Shown here piece after piece: positions 45,300-57,833 of a stretch of DNA of 64,000 nt. Each line of letters opens with the position of its first letter. The first letter of the stretch is position 1. The translations under genes were made by a program, and so were the position numbers. The stretch is from Turbatrix aceti (lineage: Eukaryota > Nematoda > Chromadorea > Rhabditida > Panagrolaimidae). The stretch spans positions 2,671,600 to 2,735,599 of the forward strand of contig OZ017769.1 of NCBI GenBank assembly GCA_963969345.1. The letters run 5' to 3'. The notes under the pieces are model-generated. The model was not told where the DNA came from and made no database searches. It worked only from the letters and a program-made list of their open reading frames with translations.

Positions 45300-46300
45300 A
45301 AATGTCAATCCCAAGTAATGGACATGTCAATCGTTTCATGCAATAATAGACAAGTCCATTCCCTCGGGCACAGCATTCACTTTCGCGTCAATCGAGCGTG
45401 AAAATGCATTCATTCGCGCATATAGTGTTGACTTTGGCAGCTTCGCGCATTGGCATTTTTAAATTGTTAGTGACGGCATCTGCCATTATGATTAGAGCAA
45501 GTCCTGAACTTTCAAACAAGCCACCAACGGCACGAAAACGTTGATTTTTGGCACAGCTATAGTGATTTCCAGTTTCGATTTTAAATCATCGATTGCGGCC
45601 GTGTATGGCAATAACTAAACAATCTGGTCAGCAGAAAGTTCCATCAGGTTGGTATCTGTCGATATAGCCAAGGGCCGTTTGCTGAACATCGAAGAGGACC
45701 GAGATTCCTCACAAAAACTGTTTTACCCTATAAAAACGATCTGTTTGATTTTTGTGTTCATGCAAAATTGGAGACTTTCTTTTTAGGAGTGCTTGTTTTA
45801 GATAATTTGTGCAAATGCGTGCGCATTTTTATAGGGTAAAACAGTTTTTGTGAGGAATCTCGGTCCTCTTCGATGTTCAGCAAACGGCCCTTGGCTATAT
45901 CGACTGACACCAACCTGATGGAACTTTCTGTTGACCCGATTGTTCAGTTTTAGCCATACCCGGCTGCAATCGACCGCTAAAATTTTGTACTTGAAAAGGC
46001 TGCAACTATGGCAAAACTGAACATTTTTAGGTCATCGAGGGCTTGTTTGGAAGTTCAGGACATGTCTTATTCAGTACCCTAGATGCCATCTCTAAGAATT
46101 CAAAAATGCCATTGCGCGAAGCTGCCAAAGTCAACACTATAAGTGCGAATGAACGCGCTCATTTTTTTTTCGATTGTCGCAAAATAAGGGGAAAGTGAAT
46201 GCTGTGCTCGGGTTGAATAGATAAAGTCCATTATCCTTGAAAGACAATGTCCATTCCCCAAAGCTTGGCAAAGTGTCATGAATATTCTTTCGCCGCGATT
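45300..46300. repeat. Foldback element, about 1 kb, long imperfect inverted repeats
   Basis: The left arm (about 45300-45740) and right arm (about 45822-46300) are reverse complements with indels. Anchors are ACTGTTTTACCCTATAAAAA near 45718 against TTTTTATAGGGTAAAACAGT, then the TCGGTCCTCTTCGATG block, the CCATCAGGTTGG block, a GACTTTGGCAGCTTCGCGC block, and GCACAGCATTCACTTTC at the outer part. The central spacer is about 80 bp. No coding frame and no clear target duplication were seen. The arms diverge more than those of the Tc1-type element, implying an older insertion. Confidence 0.8.
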
Positions 46301-46595
46301 TCGTTCTGCTCTGATCCCATTCCACCCACGCGTTTTGCTACAGTAGGTCATTTCTATTTACCAACGATATCATACATATAAACAATAAATTACATTCAAA
46401 CAGACAACAAATTACGTTGTCGAGTTAACGGTCACTTGATCTGATTGATTCGTGTTTTTTTTATAGCAAAGCACTTATAAAAAAACACAAATGAAAAAAT
46501 GAATAAAAACGATACGACAACAAATTATTATAATTTTAAGATCATAATGCGAGAATGCGCAAAAAATCGCGCCGAGAATCACGATAAGAAGAAAA

Positions 46596-46637
46596 AATGA
46601 CAAAAGCTCATTTTCGACTTTTGTCATTTTTTCAAAT
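46596..46637. repeat. Perfect short palindrome
   Basis: GAAAAAATGACAAAAG pairs with CTTTTGTCATTTTTTC around an 11-nt loop. It is followed by two loose copies of a TGCAAATTA-TTTGCAT-TTGTTTTTGTTTTT block at about 46655-46770. Confidence 0.7.
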
Positions 46638-46964
46638 CCATCGCCACAAACACTTGCAAATTATTTTGCATTTGTTTTTGTTTTTGATTATCAATAAGTC
46701 TTTTCAATTTAATGGACATTTTTCATTTAAAACACACATGCAAATTAGTTTGCATCTGTTTTTGTTTTTTCGAGGGTCAAAATCTTTTCAATATAAAAGA
46801 CATTTTCCATTTCTCAAATTTTGAATTTTGTCTTTTACAGGTAAAAGTTTTTTTCGAGAATTAATGGATTTTGTCCATTGCGGGTAATGAATATCGATAC
46901 AAATTTTTTAATGGAACATGTCCATTCGTGTCATTTTTTTGTGAGTACCAACATTTTTCCAGGG

Positions 46965-48170
46965 TGGCGAAATCTCCCGGGAGATTGCATCCCGGGAGAA
47001 AATCTCCAGACATTCTTCCGAAATCTCCGGAGATTCTCCCAAAATCTCCCGGAAGACCCAGCTTGCCAAAAAGCGTCCAATAATGTTTTTCTTCTTTAAA
47101 CAATTAATTAACGACACAAAAATCAAAACGGACAGTTCTGTTCTGTTTCAGCACATTGCAAGCGCATTTTTGTTTACAGCAATTTATACAGGGTGCGGCA
47201 AAAGTTCGTGAACAAACGTTTTTTACCAAAACAACTATACCAGGGGGAATTGAACAAAACCAAAAATTTGACACATTAGTACAGGTATTAGGAAACAATT
47301 GGTATATAGGACTTTTAGCTGGCTGCCGTTGGCGGCGACCCCGAAACACAAATGTGTCAAAAATTCTTAAGCTAAGCGCGCCGGAGGTGTTTTGGTGACA
47401 TTTGGTTCCCTTCCCTGCGCAGCAACTGCGTTAGCAGCTCTGTACTTTAGGGATGTTTAGTACAGATACCAACCTCAAGGATTTCCCATACGCCGTATTT
47501 TATCGAAATCAGATGCGGACGGGAGGGCCATCAATCGGCAGGTGTCCAAAAGTTGAGAAAACGATTTTTTTGCCCCTTTTTCGAGTTTTTGTCTTTTGCG
47601 CCAGGGTGAACTGTGTTTTATGGTTTGTTTTGGACTGTAATAGAGCTGCTAGACCAGATGAATTAAATTGGTAACAAAAATGCCGTCTCGGGCACTTTTT
47701 GGCGGGTATAGAACCCCAAATCCATAAAAACAAGGTATATTTTGCCAACGGCAGAAACTAATTTACAAATTATGTGTAACTGGGGGGTTTAATTTTTTCT
47801 GACAACATAATAGGTTGCTTGTTTAAATAAAATTGTTTGGACAATTGTGCACTTGCTCCCGGATTAATAAGACAAAATAAGACCCTGACGTGCGGCGGAG
47901 CGCATAAAAATTGGCATGGTGTTTGGGCAGGTTGATCCCCGCCAACGGCAGCCAGCTAAATGTCCTATACGCCATACCTGTACTAATGCTACAAAATTTT
48001 GGTTATGTTTAATTCTTCTAGTTTAGATGTTTTAATAAAAAACGTTTGTCCATGGACTTTTGCCGCACCCTGTAAAAACGCGGATTTTTTATTTTTTGTT
48101 TCATATCGTCTTTAAATCTCCCGCGAGAATTTTTTTTACCCGGGAGAATCTCCGGAGATTCTCCATCGAA
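46965..48170. repeat. TCTCCGGAGATTCTCC inverted-repeat element split by a mariner insertion
   Basis: 46965-47060 and 48115-48170 both consist of AAATCTCCCGGGAGA and CTCCGGAGATTCTCC words in palindromic order. They flank the mariner-like element at 47189-48072. The simplest reading is one older inverted-repeat element interrupted by the mariner. A short piece also occurs at about 51032-51062 and equivalents inside the 3.4 kb units. Confidence 0.5.
47189..48072. mobile_element. mariner/Tc1-type non-autonomous element, 884 bp
   Basis: The element begins CAGGGTGCGGCAAAAGT and ends with its complement ACTTTTGCCGCACCCTG, and each end is flanked by TA (47187-47188 and 48073-48074). The inverted repeats continue, with differences, for about 170 bp: TTAGTACAGGTAT and GCTGGCTGCCGTTGGCGG have mirrored partners at about 47935-47995. 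The interior has short frames only, with no D,D(E/D) transposase. The right tip of a related element recurs in every full 3.4 kb unit (for example 50993-51027). Confidence 0.85.
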
Positions 48171-48784
48171 ATTCTCAATTTTTTGTTTAACGGAAAAAGC
48201 ATAAAAAAAATTTTGAACGTGTATAGAATTGAACCGGGGTCTCAAAATGGTAAAAAAGTGTGCAGATGGACAATAATAGACGGACTGGAATATTGCGACT
48301 TGTTTGTAGACCATTCTCGCTGAGCAATAAACTCTTTTTTACTGCAGTAGCGACTGACATTGGGCAGCCAGACCTTCCCCTTACTTTTTGCTGCCAAAAC
48401 GCCATTTTAGTCCGCGTGGTAGTAATTTTCTATGTTCGCTCGAAAATCAACTGCGCAAAGAGCTTTATTCTATTCAAGCTACCACCCTGTATTAGCCGCT
48501 GACTGCAGTGCTGCTGCGGATTAACTTCCCAAAACGTCTCCCCTCCCTTTCACACCGTGCGTGCATAGGTTCTCTTTCTCTGCGTCTCCATGAAAAATGC
48601 AATATTAATGATGTCGCTTGGTCAATCAAGCTTTTTGCGTAAGCAGGTAGACAAAAGCTGCCTACGAGCATCCATCTTCGGTTTAATTACCCAAGTTTGA
48701 GGTAAACATTGAATTCCGCCCTTGCGAAAGCTTGTGGCTGAATACCACTAAATTTTGGAAATCATTTGCATTAGCAGATGCAAA
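48075..48784. other. Non-coding block shared with the right part of the 3.4 kb units
   Basis: 48160-48760 closely resembles 51047-51660: the AACCGGGGTCTCAAAATGG block, the GCAGTAGCGACTGACATTGGGCAGCC block, the CAACTGCGCAAAGAGC block and a TGCGTAAGCAGG(T/A)... block. It therefore looks like an older, partial unit lying just upstream of the array proper. Confidence 0.65.
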
Positions 48785-48821
48785 CAAGATCTCCGCAGCC
48801 CTTCGGGCTGCGGAGATCTTG
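48785..48821. repeat. 37-nt GC-rich palindrome opening unit A
   Basis: Arms CAAGATCTCCGCAGCCC and GGGCTGCGGAGATCTTG are perfect 17-bp complements around TTC. The same palindrome, with one T-G wobble, opens each later unit (51929, 55349, 59651, 63071). The sequence on its left differs between occurrences (CAGATGCAAA, CACAATAA, GTAATAAAAA) while the right side is constant, so CAAG marks a real left boundary. Confidence 0.9.
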
Positions 48822-49200
48822 ACGAATTAGACGAAAAGAAGAACGAAAAAAACGAAGAAAAACGATTTAGAACGAAGTAAAACGAAGAAAACGAACTAAA
48901 ACGATTTAGAACGAAGTAAAACGATTTAGAACGAACAAAAACGAAGAAAACGAACTAAAACGATTTAGAACGAACAGAAACGATACAAAGACGATGCACA
49001 ACGAAAACGACCCAAACGATGAAGAACGATCAAAAACGATATTAGACGACTCGCGACGAAAAAACGATTCTAACGAATCCTACGACGAAAACGAATTAGG
49101 ACGATAAACGATTAAAACGAATTCAAACGACAAAACACGAATCGGCTTTCGGCTACGAACGCAGACGCTAAACCGAATGACATCTTTTGGAACTACTCTG
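48822..49200. repeat. Helically phased ACGA / A-run array (unit A)
   Basis: After the palindrome the tetramer ACGA recurs mostly every 9-11 bases, each preceded by an A-run, for example ACGATTTAGA-ACGAAGTAAA. About three dozen occurrences follow each other with changing filler between them. This is not a simple satellite, because the filler varies while the spacing holds. Equivalent arrays start at 51966, 55386, 59688 and 63108. Confidence 0.8.
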
Positions 49201-49243
49201 AAATTTCGAAAGCTTCATTTGTAAGCACTCAAACGGACACGAT

Positions 49244-49352
49244 CAGTGATGCAAAATAACTGAACCGCTCGGGCACCCGACCCAAAACCCAAATTTTTGC
49301 ATACCCGCCCAAAAATCGGGTCGGGTTTTCGGTCGGGTATCCGACAGCACTG
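49244..49352. mobile_element. hAT-type mini-MITE, 109 bp (unit A)
   Basis: The element begins CAGTGATGC and ends GACAGCACTG, CAGTGCTGTC on the other strand. It contains paired CGGGTCGGGTTTTCGG-type runs and is flanked by perfect 8-bp duplications GACACGAT (49236-49243 and 49353-49360). Confidence 0.85.
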
Positions 49353-49429
49353 GACACGATATCTGGTGGCATTTGTGATATCTGTTGGCATTTGTCAAAT
49401 CGGATCGAAACATCTATGACATTCATTTG

Positions 49430-49631
49430 CCTCGAAATTAAAATTAGCAAATCCCGAAAATCCGGGTCTTCAGGTCTGTGGGGGCAGGTATCCACTGGTT
49501 GTCAAGAGTCGGGGTTTATTCACTTACAACACAAAGGGACAAACCCGGCCGACTCTTGACAACCAGTGGATACCTGCCCCCACAGACCTGAAGACCCGGA
49601 TTTTCGGGATTTGCTAATTTTAATTTCGAGG
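49430..49631. repeat. 83-bp perfect inverted repeat, only in unit A
   Basis: 49430-49512 and 49549-49631 are exact reverse complements separated by 36 bases. In units B-E only the first part of the arm is present (for example 53011-53056), followed directly by GAATACCTTCGGATTCTC. In unit A the arm runs on into TGTGGGGGCAGGTATCC, turns round, and returns. Confidence 0.9.
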
Positions 49632-50019
49632 TCGTTAATACCTTCGGATTCTCAAAACTCAGGTTTTTTCAATGTTTTCCACGGCCTGGGCTCGGCCAAT
49701 TGGATTTAAAGGTTTGAACCGGTCGAAAAAATGACCGTTGGCTCGGGCCGGGCAATAACTAATCGGCCCGGTTCGTGCACGGGGAAACACAGGCATCACC
49801 TTGACCGGGCCGGGCCATACCCAAATCGGGTCATTATTTCGGGCGGGATCGATATCGTGTACCTGAAGGTCTTGCCGTAGTTTTTTTTTAAATTCGTGGG
49901 TTCGCTCCGCTTCTTTTTTTTGACATTTACCACTCGGAGGCGATCAGAAACCGTGAAATTTCAAATAACTTTTTTTTGAAAAATTGAAAGATGCGGACTG
50001 CCCTTTGGGATGCTACGAC

Positions 50020-50560
50020 AAACTCGATCAAAACGACAAAAAAAGGATCCACCACGGTCAAAAAGCAATAAAAACTGATTTTGAGACGATGCGACAACAA
50101 TGGAAAACGATTTGAGACGTCTTACAACAAAAAAAACATTTTTGTTGCCAAAAAGATTTAAAACGAATCACGAAGGCAACAAATCGGCACCATAGCCTCC
50201 GACTCAGATTTCTACAACAGTCAAAAAAGATCTGAAACACTACGAAAACGACTCGAAACGACTCTTACCTAAAACGCATACATGAATAAACACGATGAAA
50301 AAAGAACATTTTTGACGAAAAAAACGATTGAACGAATCACGAATGCAACGATTTGGCCTGCGGCCACGATTTTTACGTCAAAAAACGATCCAAAACGAAT
50401 TTTACGATAAAAATGACACAATCTTACCAAAAAACGACCAAAACGATTTGAAACGACTGAAAACGAAAAAGAAATAAGCCTATTGCCACGATTTTTACGA
50501 TTGAACGACTTTCACGACGAAAAACGAACGCACACGCATAATGATGGAGACACGGACGCA
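50020..50560. repeat. Second phased ACGA array (unit A)
   Basis: Runs of AAAACGA, ACGATT and ACGAAT words recur at about 10-base steps over some 500 bp, with a small GC-rich palindrome GGCCTGCGGCC at about 50358. Equivalent stretches occur at 53440, 56860 and 61162. Confidence 0.7.
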
Positions 50561-51928
50561 CGCGACAAAAACGTCATTTTATTGACCTTTATGCAAATTT
50601 GATTACTTTGTTGGAGATTTGTGATCAAAATTTTGACATATTTGGAATCCTCTCGTTGAGACGGTTCGACGGATACCACTCAAAACTTTTGGAGGTTTTT
50701 GGCACAGTTTATGCCATTTTTGACAACTTTCTCCTCACTTTTTGATAAAAATTGCATTTATTTTGGAATCTACTCGTTAAATGCAATGGAATAGCTATAC
50801 TCATGTGCCTCGGAAATGAAATTTGTGTATTTCAGATAAAGCCGGATTTAAGCTTATCCGTTGATCCGATAAAAAAATGAGGTACCATTTCGTGATCCCC
50901 ATGTTCTAGCGCATCTTTTAAGACTATACCCGGTACCCAGAGCTTTCATTTGCGTACGTATAAACGGACACATTTGCTTTTAGATGGGTGTAAAACGTTT
51001 GTCCACGGACATTTGCCGCACCCTGTAAAAACTCCGGGGATTCTCCGTCGAAATTCTCAATTTTTTGTTTAACGGAGAAAACATAAAAAAATTTTGAACG
51101 TGTATAGAATTGAACCGGGGTCTCAAAATGGAAAAAAAGTGTACAGATGGACAATAATAGACGCACACTAGACTATTGCAACTTGTTTGTAAACCATTCA
51201 CGCTGAGCAATAAACTCTTTTTTACTGCAGTAGCGACTGACATTGGGCAGCCAGACCTTCCCCTTACTTTTTGCTGCCAAAACGTCAATTTAGTTCGTGT
51301 GGTTACATACCTTTATTTTCGCCCAAAAATCAACTGCGCAAAGAGCTTCTATCATTAATGCTACCACCCTGCCCACGCCGCTGACTGCAGTGCTGCTGCG
51401 GATTAACTTCCCAAAACGTCTCCCCTCCCTTTTACACCGTGCGTGCATAGGTTCTTTTTCTCTGTGTCTCTTCGAATAATGCAATGCGAATGATTTCGCT
51501 TGGCGCAACAAGCGTTTTGCGTAAGCAGATGGACAAGAGCAGTGTTTGCGGATCATTTTTCATAGTTTTTTTTTTTTGCGTAAGCAGAGAGACAAAAGCT
51601 GTCTCCGCGCATCCTTCTTCCGCCCTTGCGAAAGCTTGTGGATGGATCTCAATAGTTTTTGAAACGTACGTTCATAAGCTGTGGCATGAATAAAAGGCGG
51701 TACTCCTGCTAATGCAAAAAGGATTGGTGTACGTGATCAGGTCCAAGACGGCACCCAAAAGAACAAATTTGTAAAATATTGACTCTTGACTTTTGTTTGC
51801 ATATATGCATTTGTCTGCCCGAGACAGTAAATCACAGCAAAAAAAATACCAGCGTTTGAAAGACCGTATTCGGGTGCATTTTTAAGCGGCTTAGACAATT
51901 CATTGACTTATTGGTTTCACCACAATAA

Positions 51929-54900
51929 CAAGATCTTCGCAGCCCTTCGGGCTGCGGAGATCTTGACGATTTAGACGAAAAGAAGAACGAAAAAAACGAA
52001 GAAAAACGATTTAGAACGAAGTAAAACAAAGAAAAACGATTTAGAACGAAGTAAAACGAAGAAAACGAACTAAAACGATTTAGAACGAACAAAAACGAAG
52101 AAAACGAACTAAAACGATTTAGAACGAACAGAAACGATACAAAGACGATGCACAACGAAAACGACCCAAACGATGAAGAACGATCAAAAACGATATTAGA
52201 CGACTCGCGACGAAAAAACGATTCTAACGAATCCTACGACGAAAACGAATTAGGACGATAAACGATTAAAACGAATTCAAACGACAAAACACGAATCGGC
52301 TTTCGGCTACGAACGCAGACGCTAAACCGAATGACATCTTTTGGAACTACTCTGAAATTTCGAAAGCTTCATTTGTAAGCACTCAAACGGACACGATCAG
52401 TGATGCAAAATAACTGAACCGCTCGGGCACCCGACCCAAAACCCAAATTTTTGCATACCCGCCCAAAAATCGGGTCGGGTTTTCGGTCGGGTATCCGACA
52501 GCACTGGACACGATATCTGGTGGCATTTGTGATATCTGTTGGCATTTGTCAAATCGGATCGAAACATCTATGACATTCATTTACCTCAGAATTACAATTA
52601 GCAATTCCCGAAACTTCGGGTTCTCAGATCGGATACCTTCGGGTACGGGTTCTCAAAACTCAGGTTTTTCCGATGTTTTCCGCGACCCGGTCAAAAAATG
52701 GCTCGGGTCGGGCAATAAAAAATAATCGACCCGGTTCGTGCACGGGGAAACTTTTTTTAAGTTTTCGGACGGGATCACCAGAATCGGGTCGGGCCGGATC
52801 GATTTCGGGTACCTGAAAACCCAAAAACCAAAAGAAAAATTATTTGGTTTTGCCTTATTTTATTAGTTTTGTCTCTGATCCATTATTTTATTAGTTCTGT
52901 TCTTGCTGTTTTCTGGGTCAGGTTTTCGGACGGGTACCCGACAGCACTGGACACATCGGATTTGTTGGCATTTGTCAAATCCGATCGAAAGATCTATGAC
53001 ATTCATTTGCCTCGAAATTAAAATTAGCAAATCCCGAAAATCCGGGTCTTCAGGTCGAATACCTTCGGATTCTCAAAACTCAGGTTTTTTCAATGTTTTC
53101 CACGGCCTGGGCTCGGCCAATTGGATTTAAAAGTTTGAACCGGTCGAAAAAATGACCGTTGGCTCGGGCCGGGCAATAACTAATCGGCCCGGTTCGTGCA
53201 CGGGGAAACACCGGCATCACCTTGACCGGGCCGGGCCATACCCAAATCGGGTCATTATTTCGGGCGGGATCGATATCGTGTACCTGAAGGCCTTGCCGTA
53301 GTTTTTTTTTAAATACGTGGGTTCGCTCCGCTTCTTTTTTTTGACATTTACCACTCGGAGGCGGTCAGAAACCGTGAAATTTCAAATAACTTTTTTTTGA
53401 AAAATTGAAAGATGCGGACTGCCCTTCGGGATGCTACGACAAACTCGATCAAAACGACAAAAAAAGGATCCACCACGGTCAAAAAGCAATAAAAACTGAT
53501 TTTGAGACGATGCGACAACAATGGAAAACGATTTGAGACGTCTTACAACAAAAAAACATTTTTGTTGCCAAAAAGATTCAAAACGAATCACGAAGGCAAC
53601 AAATCGGCACCATAGCCTCCGACTCAGATTTCTACAACAGTCAAAAAAGATCTGAAACACAACGAAAACGACTCGAAACAACTCTTACCTAAAACGCATA
53701 CATGAATAAACACGATGAAAAAACAACATTTTTGACGAAAAAAACGATTGAACGAATCACGAATGCAACGATTTGGCCTGCGGCCACGATTTTTACGTCA
53801 AAAAACGATCCAAAACGAATTTTACGATAAAAATGACACAATCTTACCAAAAAACGACCAAAACGATTTGAAACGACTGAAAACGAAAAAGAAATAAGCC
53901 TATTGCCACGATTTTTACGATTGAACGACTTTCACGACGAAAAACGAACGCACACGCATAATGATGGAGACACGGACGCACGCGACAAAAACGTCATTTT
54001 ATTGACCTTTATGCAAATTTGATTACTTTGTTGGAGATTTGTGATCAAAATTTTGACATATTTGGAATCCTCTCGTTGAGACGGTTCGACGGATACCACT
54101 CAAAACTTTTGGAGGTTTTTGGCACAGTTTATGCCATTTTTGACAACTTTCTCCTCACTTTTTGATAAAAATTGCATTTATTTTGGAATCTACTCGTTAA
54201 ATGCAATGGAATAGCTATACTCATGTGCCTCGGAAATGAAATTTGTGTATTTCAGATAAAGCCGGATTTAAGCTTATCCGTTGATCCGATAAAAAAATGA
54301 GGTACCATTTCGTGATCCCCATGTTCTAGCGCATCTTTTAAGACTATACCCGGTACCCAGAGCTTTCATTTGCGTACGTATAAACGGACACATTTGCTTT
54401 TAGATGGGTGTAAAACGTTTGTCCACGGACATTTGCCGCACCCTGTAAAAACTCCGGGGATTCTCCGTCGAAATTCTCAATTTTTTGTTTAACGGAGAAA
54501 ACATAAAAAAATTTTGAACGTGTATAGAATTGAACCGGGGTCTCAAAATGGAAAAAAAGTGTACAGATGGACAATAATAGACGCACACTAGACTATTGCA
54601 ACTTGTTTGTAAACCATTCACGCTGAGCAATAAACTCTTTTTTACTGCAGTAGCGACTGACATTGGGCAGCCAGACCTTCCCCTTACTTTTTGCTGCCAA
54701 AACGTCAATTTAGTTCGTGTGGTTACATACCTTTATTTTCGCCCAAAAATCAACTGCGCAAAGAGCTTCTATCATTAATGCTACCACCCTGCCCACGCCG
54801 CTGACTGCAGTGCTGCTGCGGATTAACTTCCCAAAACGTCTCCCCTCCCTTTTACACCGTGCGTGCATAGGTTCTTTTTCTCTGTGTCTCTTCGAATAAT

Positions 54901-55348
54901 GCAATGCGAATGATTTCGCTTGGCGCAACAAGCGTTTTGCGTAAGCAGATGGACAAGAGCAGTGTTTGCGGATCATTTTTCATAGTTTTTTTTTTTTGCG
55001 TAAGCAGAGAGACAAAAGCTGTCTCCGCGCATCCTTCTTCCGCCCTTGCGAAAGCTTGTGGATGGATCTCAATAGTTTTTGAAACGTACGTTCATAAGCT
55101 GTGGCATGAATAAAAGGCGGTACTCCTGCTAATGCAAAAAGGATTGGTGTACGTGATCAGGTCCAAGACGGCACCCAAAAGAACAAATTTGTAAAATATT
55201 GACTCTTGACTTTTGTTTGCATATATGCATTTGTCTGCCCGAGACAGTAAATCACAGCAAAAAAAATACCAGCGTTTGAAAGACCGTATTCGGGTGCATT
55301 TTTAAGCGGCTTAGACAATTCATTGACTTATTGGTTTCACCACAATAA
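51929..55348. repeat. 3420-bp unit B
   Basis: Reference copy of the array unit. Palindrome 51929-51965; phased array to about 52300; mini-MITE 52398-52506 with GACACGAT duplications; a second, partly redundant GGCATTTGTCAAAT(C/T)... block at 52968 that is a diverged repeat of 52545; second phased array 53440-53960; mariner tip at about 54413-54447; terminal block to 55348. Confidence 0.93.
52398..52506. mobile_element. hAT-type mini-MITE (unit B)
   Basis: Same element with the same GACACGAT flanks as in unit A, so the insertion predates the tandem amplification. Copies also lie at 55818-55926, 60120-60228 and 63540-63648. Confidence 0.85.
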
Positions 55349-55817
55349 CAAGATCTTCGCAGCCCTTCGGGCTGCGGAGATCTTGACGATTTAGACGAAA
55401 AGAAGAACGAAAAAAACGAAGAAAAACGATTTAGAACGAAGTAAAACAAAGAAAAACGATTTAGAACGAAGTAAAACGAAGAAAACGAACTAAAACGATT
55501 TAGAACGAACAAAAACGAAGAAAACGAACTAAAACGATTTAGAACGAACAGAAACGATACAAAGACGATGCACAACGAAAACGACCCAAACGATGAAGAA
55601 CGATCAAAAACGATATTAGACGACTCGCGACGAAAAAACGATTCTAACGAATCCTACGACGAAAACGAATTAGGACGATAAACGATTAAAACGAATTCAA
55701 ACGACAAAACACGAATCGGCTTTCGGCTACGAACGCAGACGCTAAACCGAATGACATCTTTTGGAACTACTCTGAAATTTCGAAAGCTTCATTTGTAAGC
55801 ACTCAAACGGACACGAT

Positions 55818-55926
55818 CAGTGATGCAAAATAACTGAACCGCTCGGGCACCCGACCCAAAACCCAAATTTTTGCATACCCGCCCAAAAATCGGGTCGGGT
55901 TTTCGGTCGGGTATCCGACAGCACTG
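55818..55926. mobile_element. hAT-type mini-MITE (unit C)
   Basis: Identical in position and flanks to the copies in the other units. Confidence 0.85.
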
Positions 55927-57833
55927 GACACGATATCTGGTGGCATTTGTGATATCTGTTGGCATTTGTCAAATCGGATCGAAACATCTATGACATTCAT
56001 TTACCTCAGAATTACAATTAGCAATTCCCGAAACTTCGGGTTCTCAGATCGGATACCTTCGGGTACGGGTTCTCAAAACTCAGGTTTTTCCGATGTTTTC
56101 CGCGACCCGGTCAAAAAATGGCTCGGGTCGGGCAATAAAAAATAATCGACCCGGTTCGTGCACGGGGAAACTTTTTTTAAGTTTTCGGACGGGATCACCA
56201 GAATCGGGTCGGGCCGGATCGATTTCGGGTACCTGAAAACCCAAAAACCAAAAGAAAAATTATTTGGTTTTGCCTTATTTTATTAGTTTTGTCTCTGATC
56301 CATTATTTTATTAGTTCTGTTCTTGCTGTTTTCTGGGTCAGGTTTTCGGACGGGTACCCGACAGCACTGGACACATCGGATTTGTTGGCATTTGTCAAAT
56401 CCGATCGAAAGATCTATGACATTCATTTGCCTCGAAATTAAAATTAGCAAATCCCGAAAATCCGGGTCTTCAGGTCGAATACCTTCGGATTCTCAAAACT
56501 CAGGTTTTTTCAATGTTTTCCACGGCCTGGGCTCGGCCAATTGGATTTAAAGGTTTGAACCGGTCGAAAAAATGACCGTTGGCTCGGGCCGGGCAATAAC
56601 TAATCGGCCCGGTTCGTGCACGGGGAAACACCGGCATCACCTTGACCGGGCCGGGCCATACCCAAATCGGGTCATTATTTCGGGCGGGATCGATATCGTG
56701 TACCTGAAGGCCTTGCCGTAGTTTTTTTTTAAATACGTGGGTTCGCTCCGCTTCTTTTTTTTGACATTTACCACTCGGAGGCGGTCAGAAACCGTGAAAT
56801 TTCAAATAACTTTTTTTTGAAAAATTGAAAGATGCGGACTGCCCTTCGGGATGCTACGACAAACTCGATCAAAACGACAAAAAAAGGATCCACCACGGTC
56901 AAAAAGCAATAAAAACTGATTTTGAGACGATGCGACAACAATGGAAAACGATTTGAGACGTCTTACAACAAAAAACATTTTTGTTGCCAAAAAGATTCAA
57001 AACGAATCACGAAGGCAACAAATCGGCACCATAGCCTCCGACTCAGATTTCTACAACAGTCAAAAAAGATCTGAAACACAACGAAAACGACTCGAAACAA
57101 CTCTTACCTAAAACGCATACATGAATAAACACGATGAAAAAACAACATTTTTGACGAAAAAAACGATTGAACGAATCACGAATGCAACGATTTGGCCTGC
57201 GGCCACGATTTTTACGTCAAAAAACGATCCAAAACGAATTTTACGATAAAAATGACACAATCTTACCAAAAAACGACCAAAACGATTTGAAACGACTGAA
57301 AACGAAAAAGAAATAAGCCTATTGCCACGATTTTTACGATTGAACGACTTTCACGACGAAAAACGAACGCACACGCATAATGATGGAGACACGGACGCAC
57401 GCGACAAAAACGTCATTTTATTGACCTTTATGCAAATTTGATTACTTTGTTGGAGATTTGTGATCAAAATTTTGACATATTTGGAATCCTCTCGTTGAGA
57501 CGGTTCGACGGATACCACTCAAAACTTTTGGAGGTTTTTGGCACAGTTTATGCCATTTTTGACAACTTTCTCCTCACTTTTTGATAAAAATTGCATTTAT
57601 TTTGGAATCTACTCGTTAAATGCAATCGAATAGCTATACTCATGTGCCTCGGAAATGAAATTTGTGTATTTCAGATAAAGCCGGATTTAAGCTTATCCGT
57701 TGATCCGATAAAAAAATGAGGTACCATTTCGTGATCCCCATGTTCTAGCGCATCTTTTAAGACTATACCCGGTACCCAGAGCTTTCATTTGCGTACGTAC
57801 AAACGGACACATTTGCTTTTAGATGGGTGTAAC

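Noticed and set aside
48822..49200. Possible CRISPR array
   Set aside because: The spacing is about 10 bases with no 20-40 bp direct repeats and no unique spacers, and the genome is eukaryotic.
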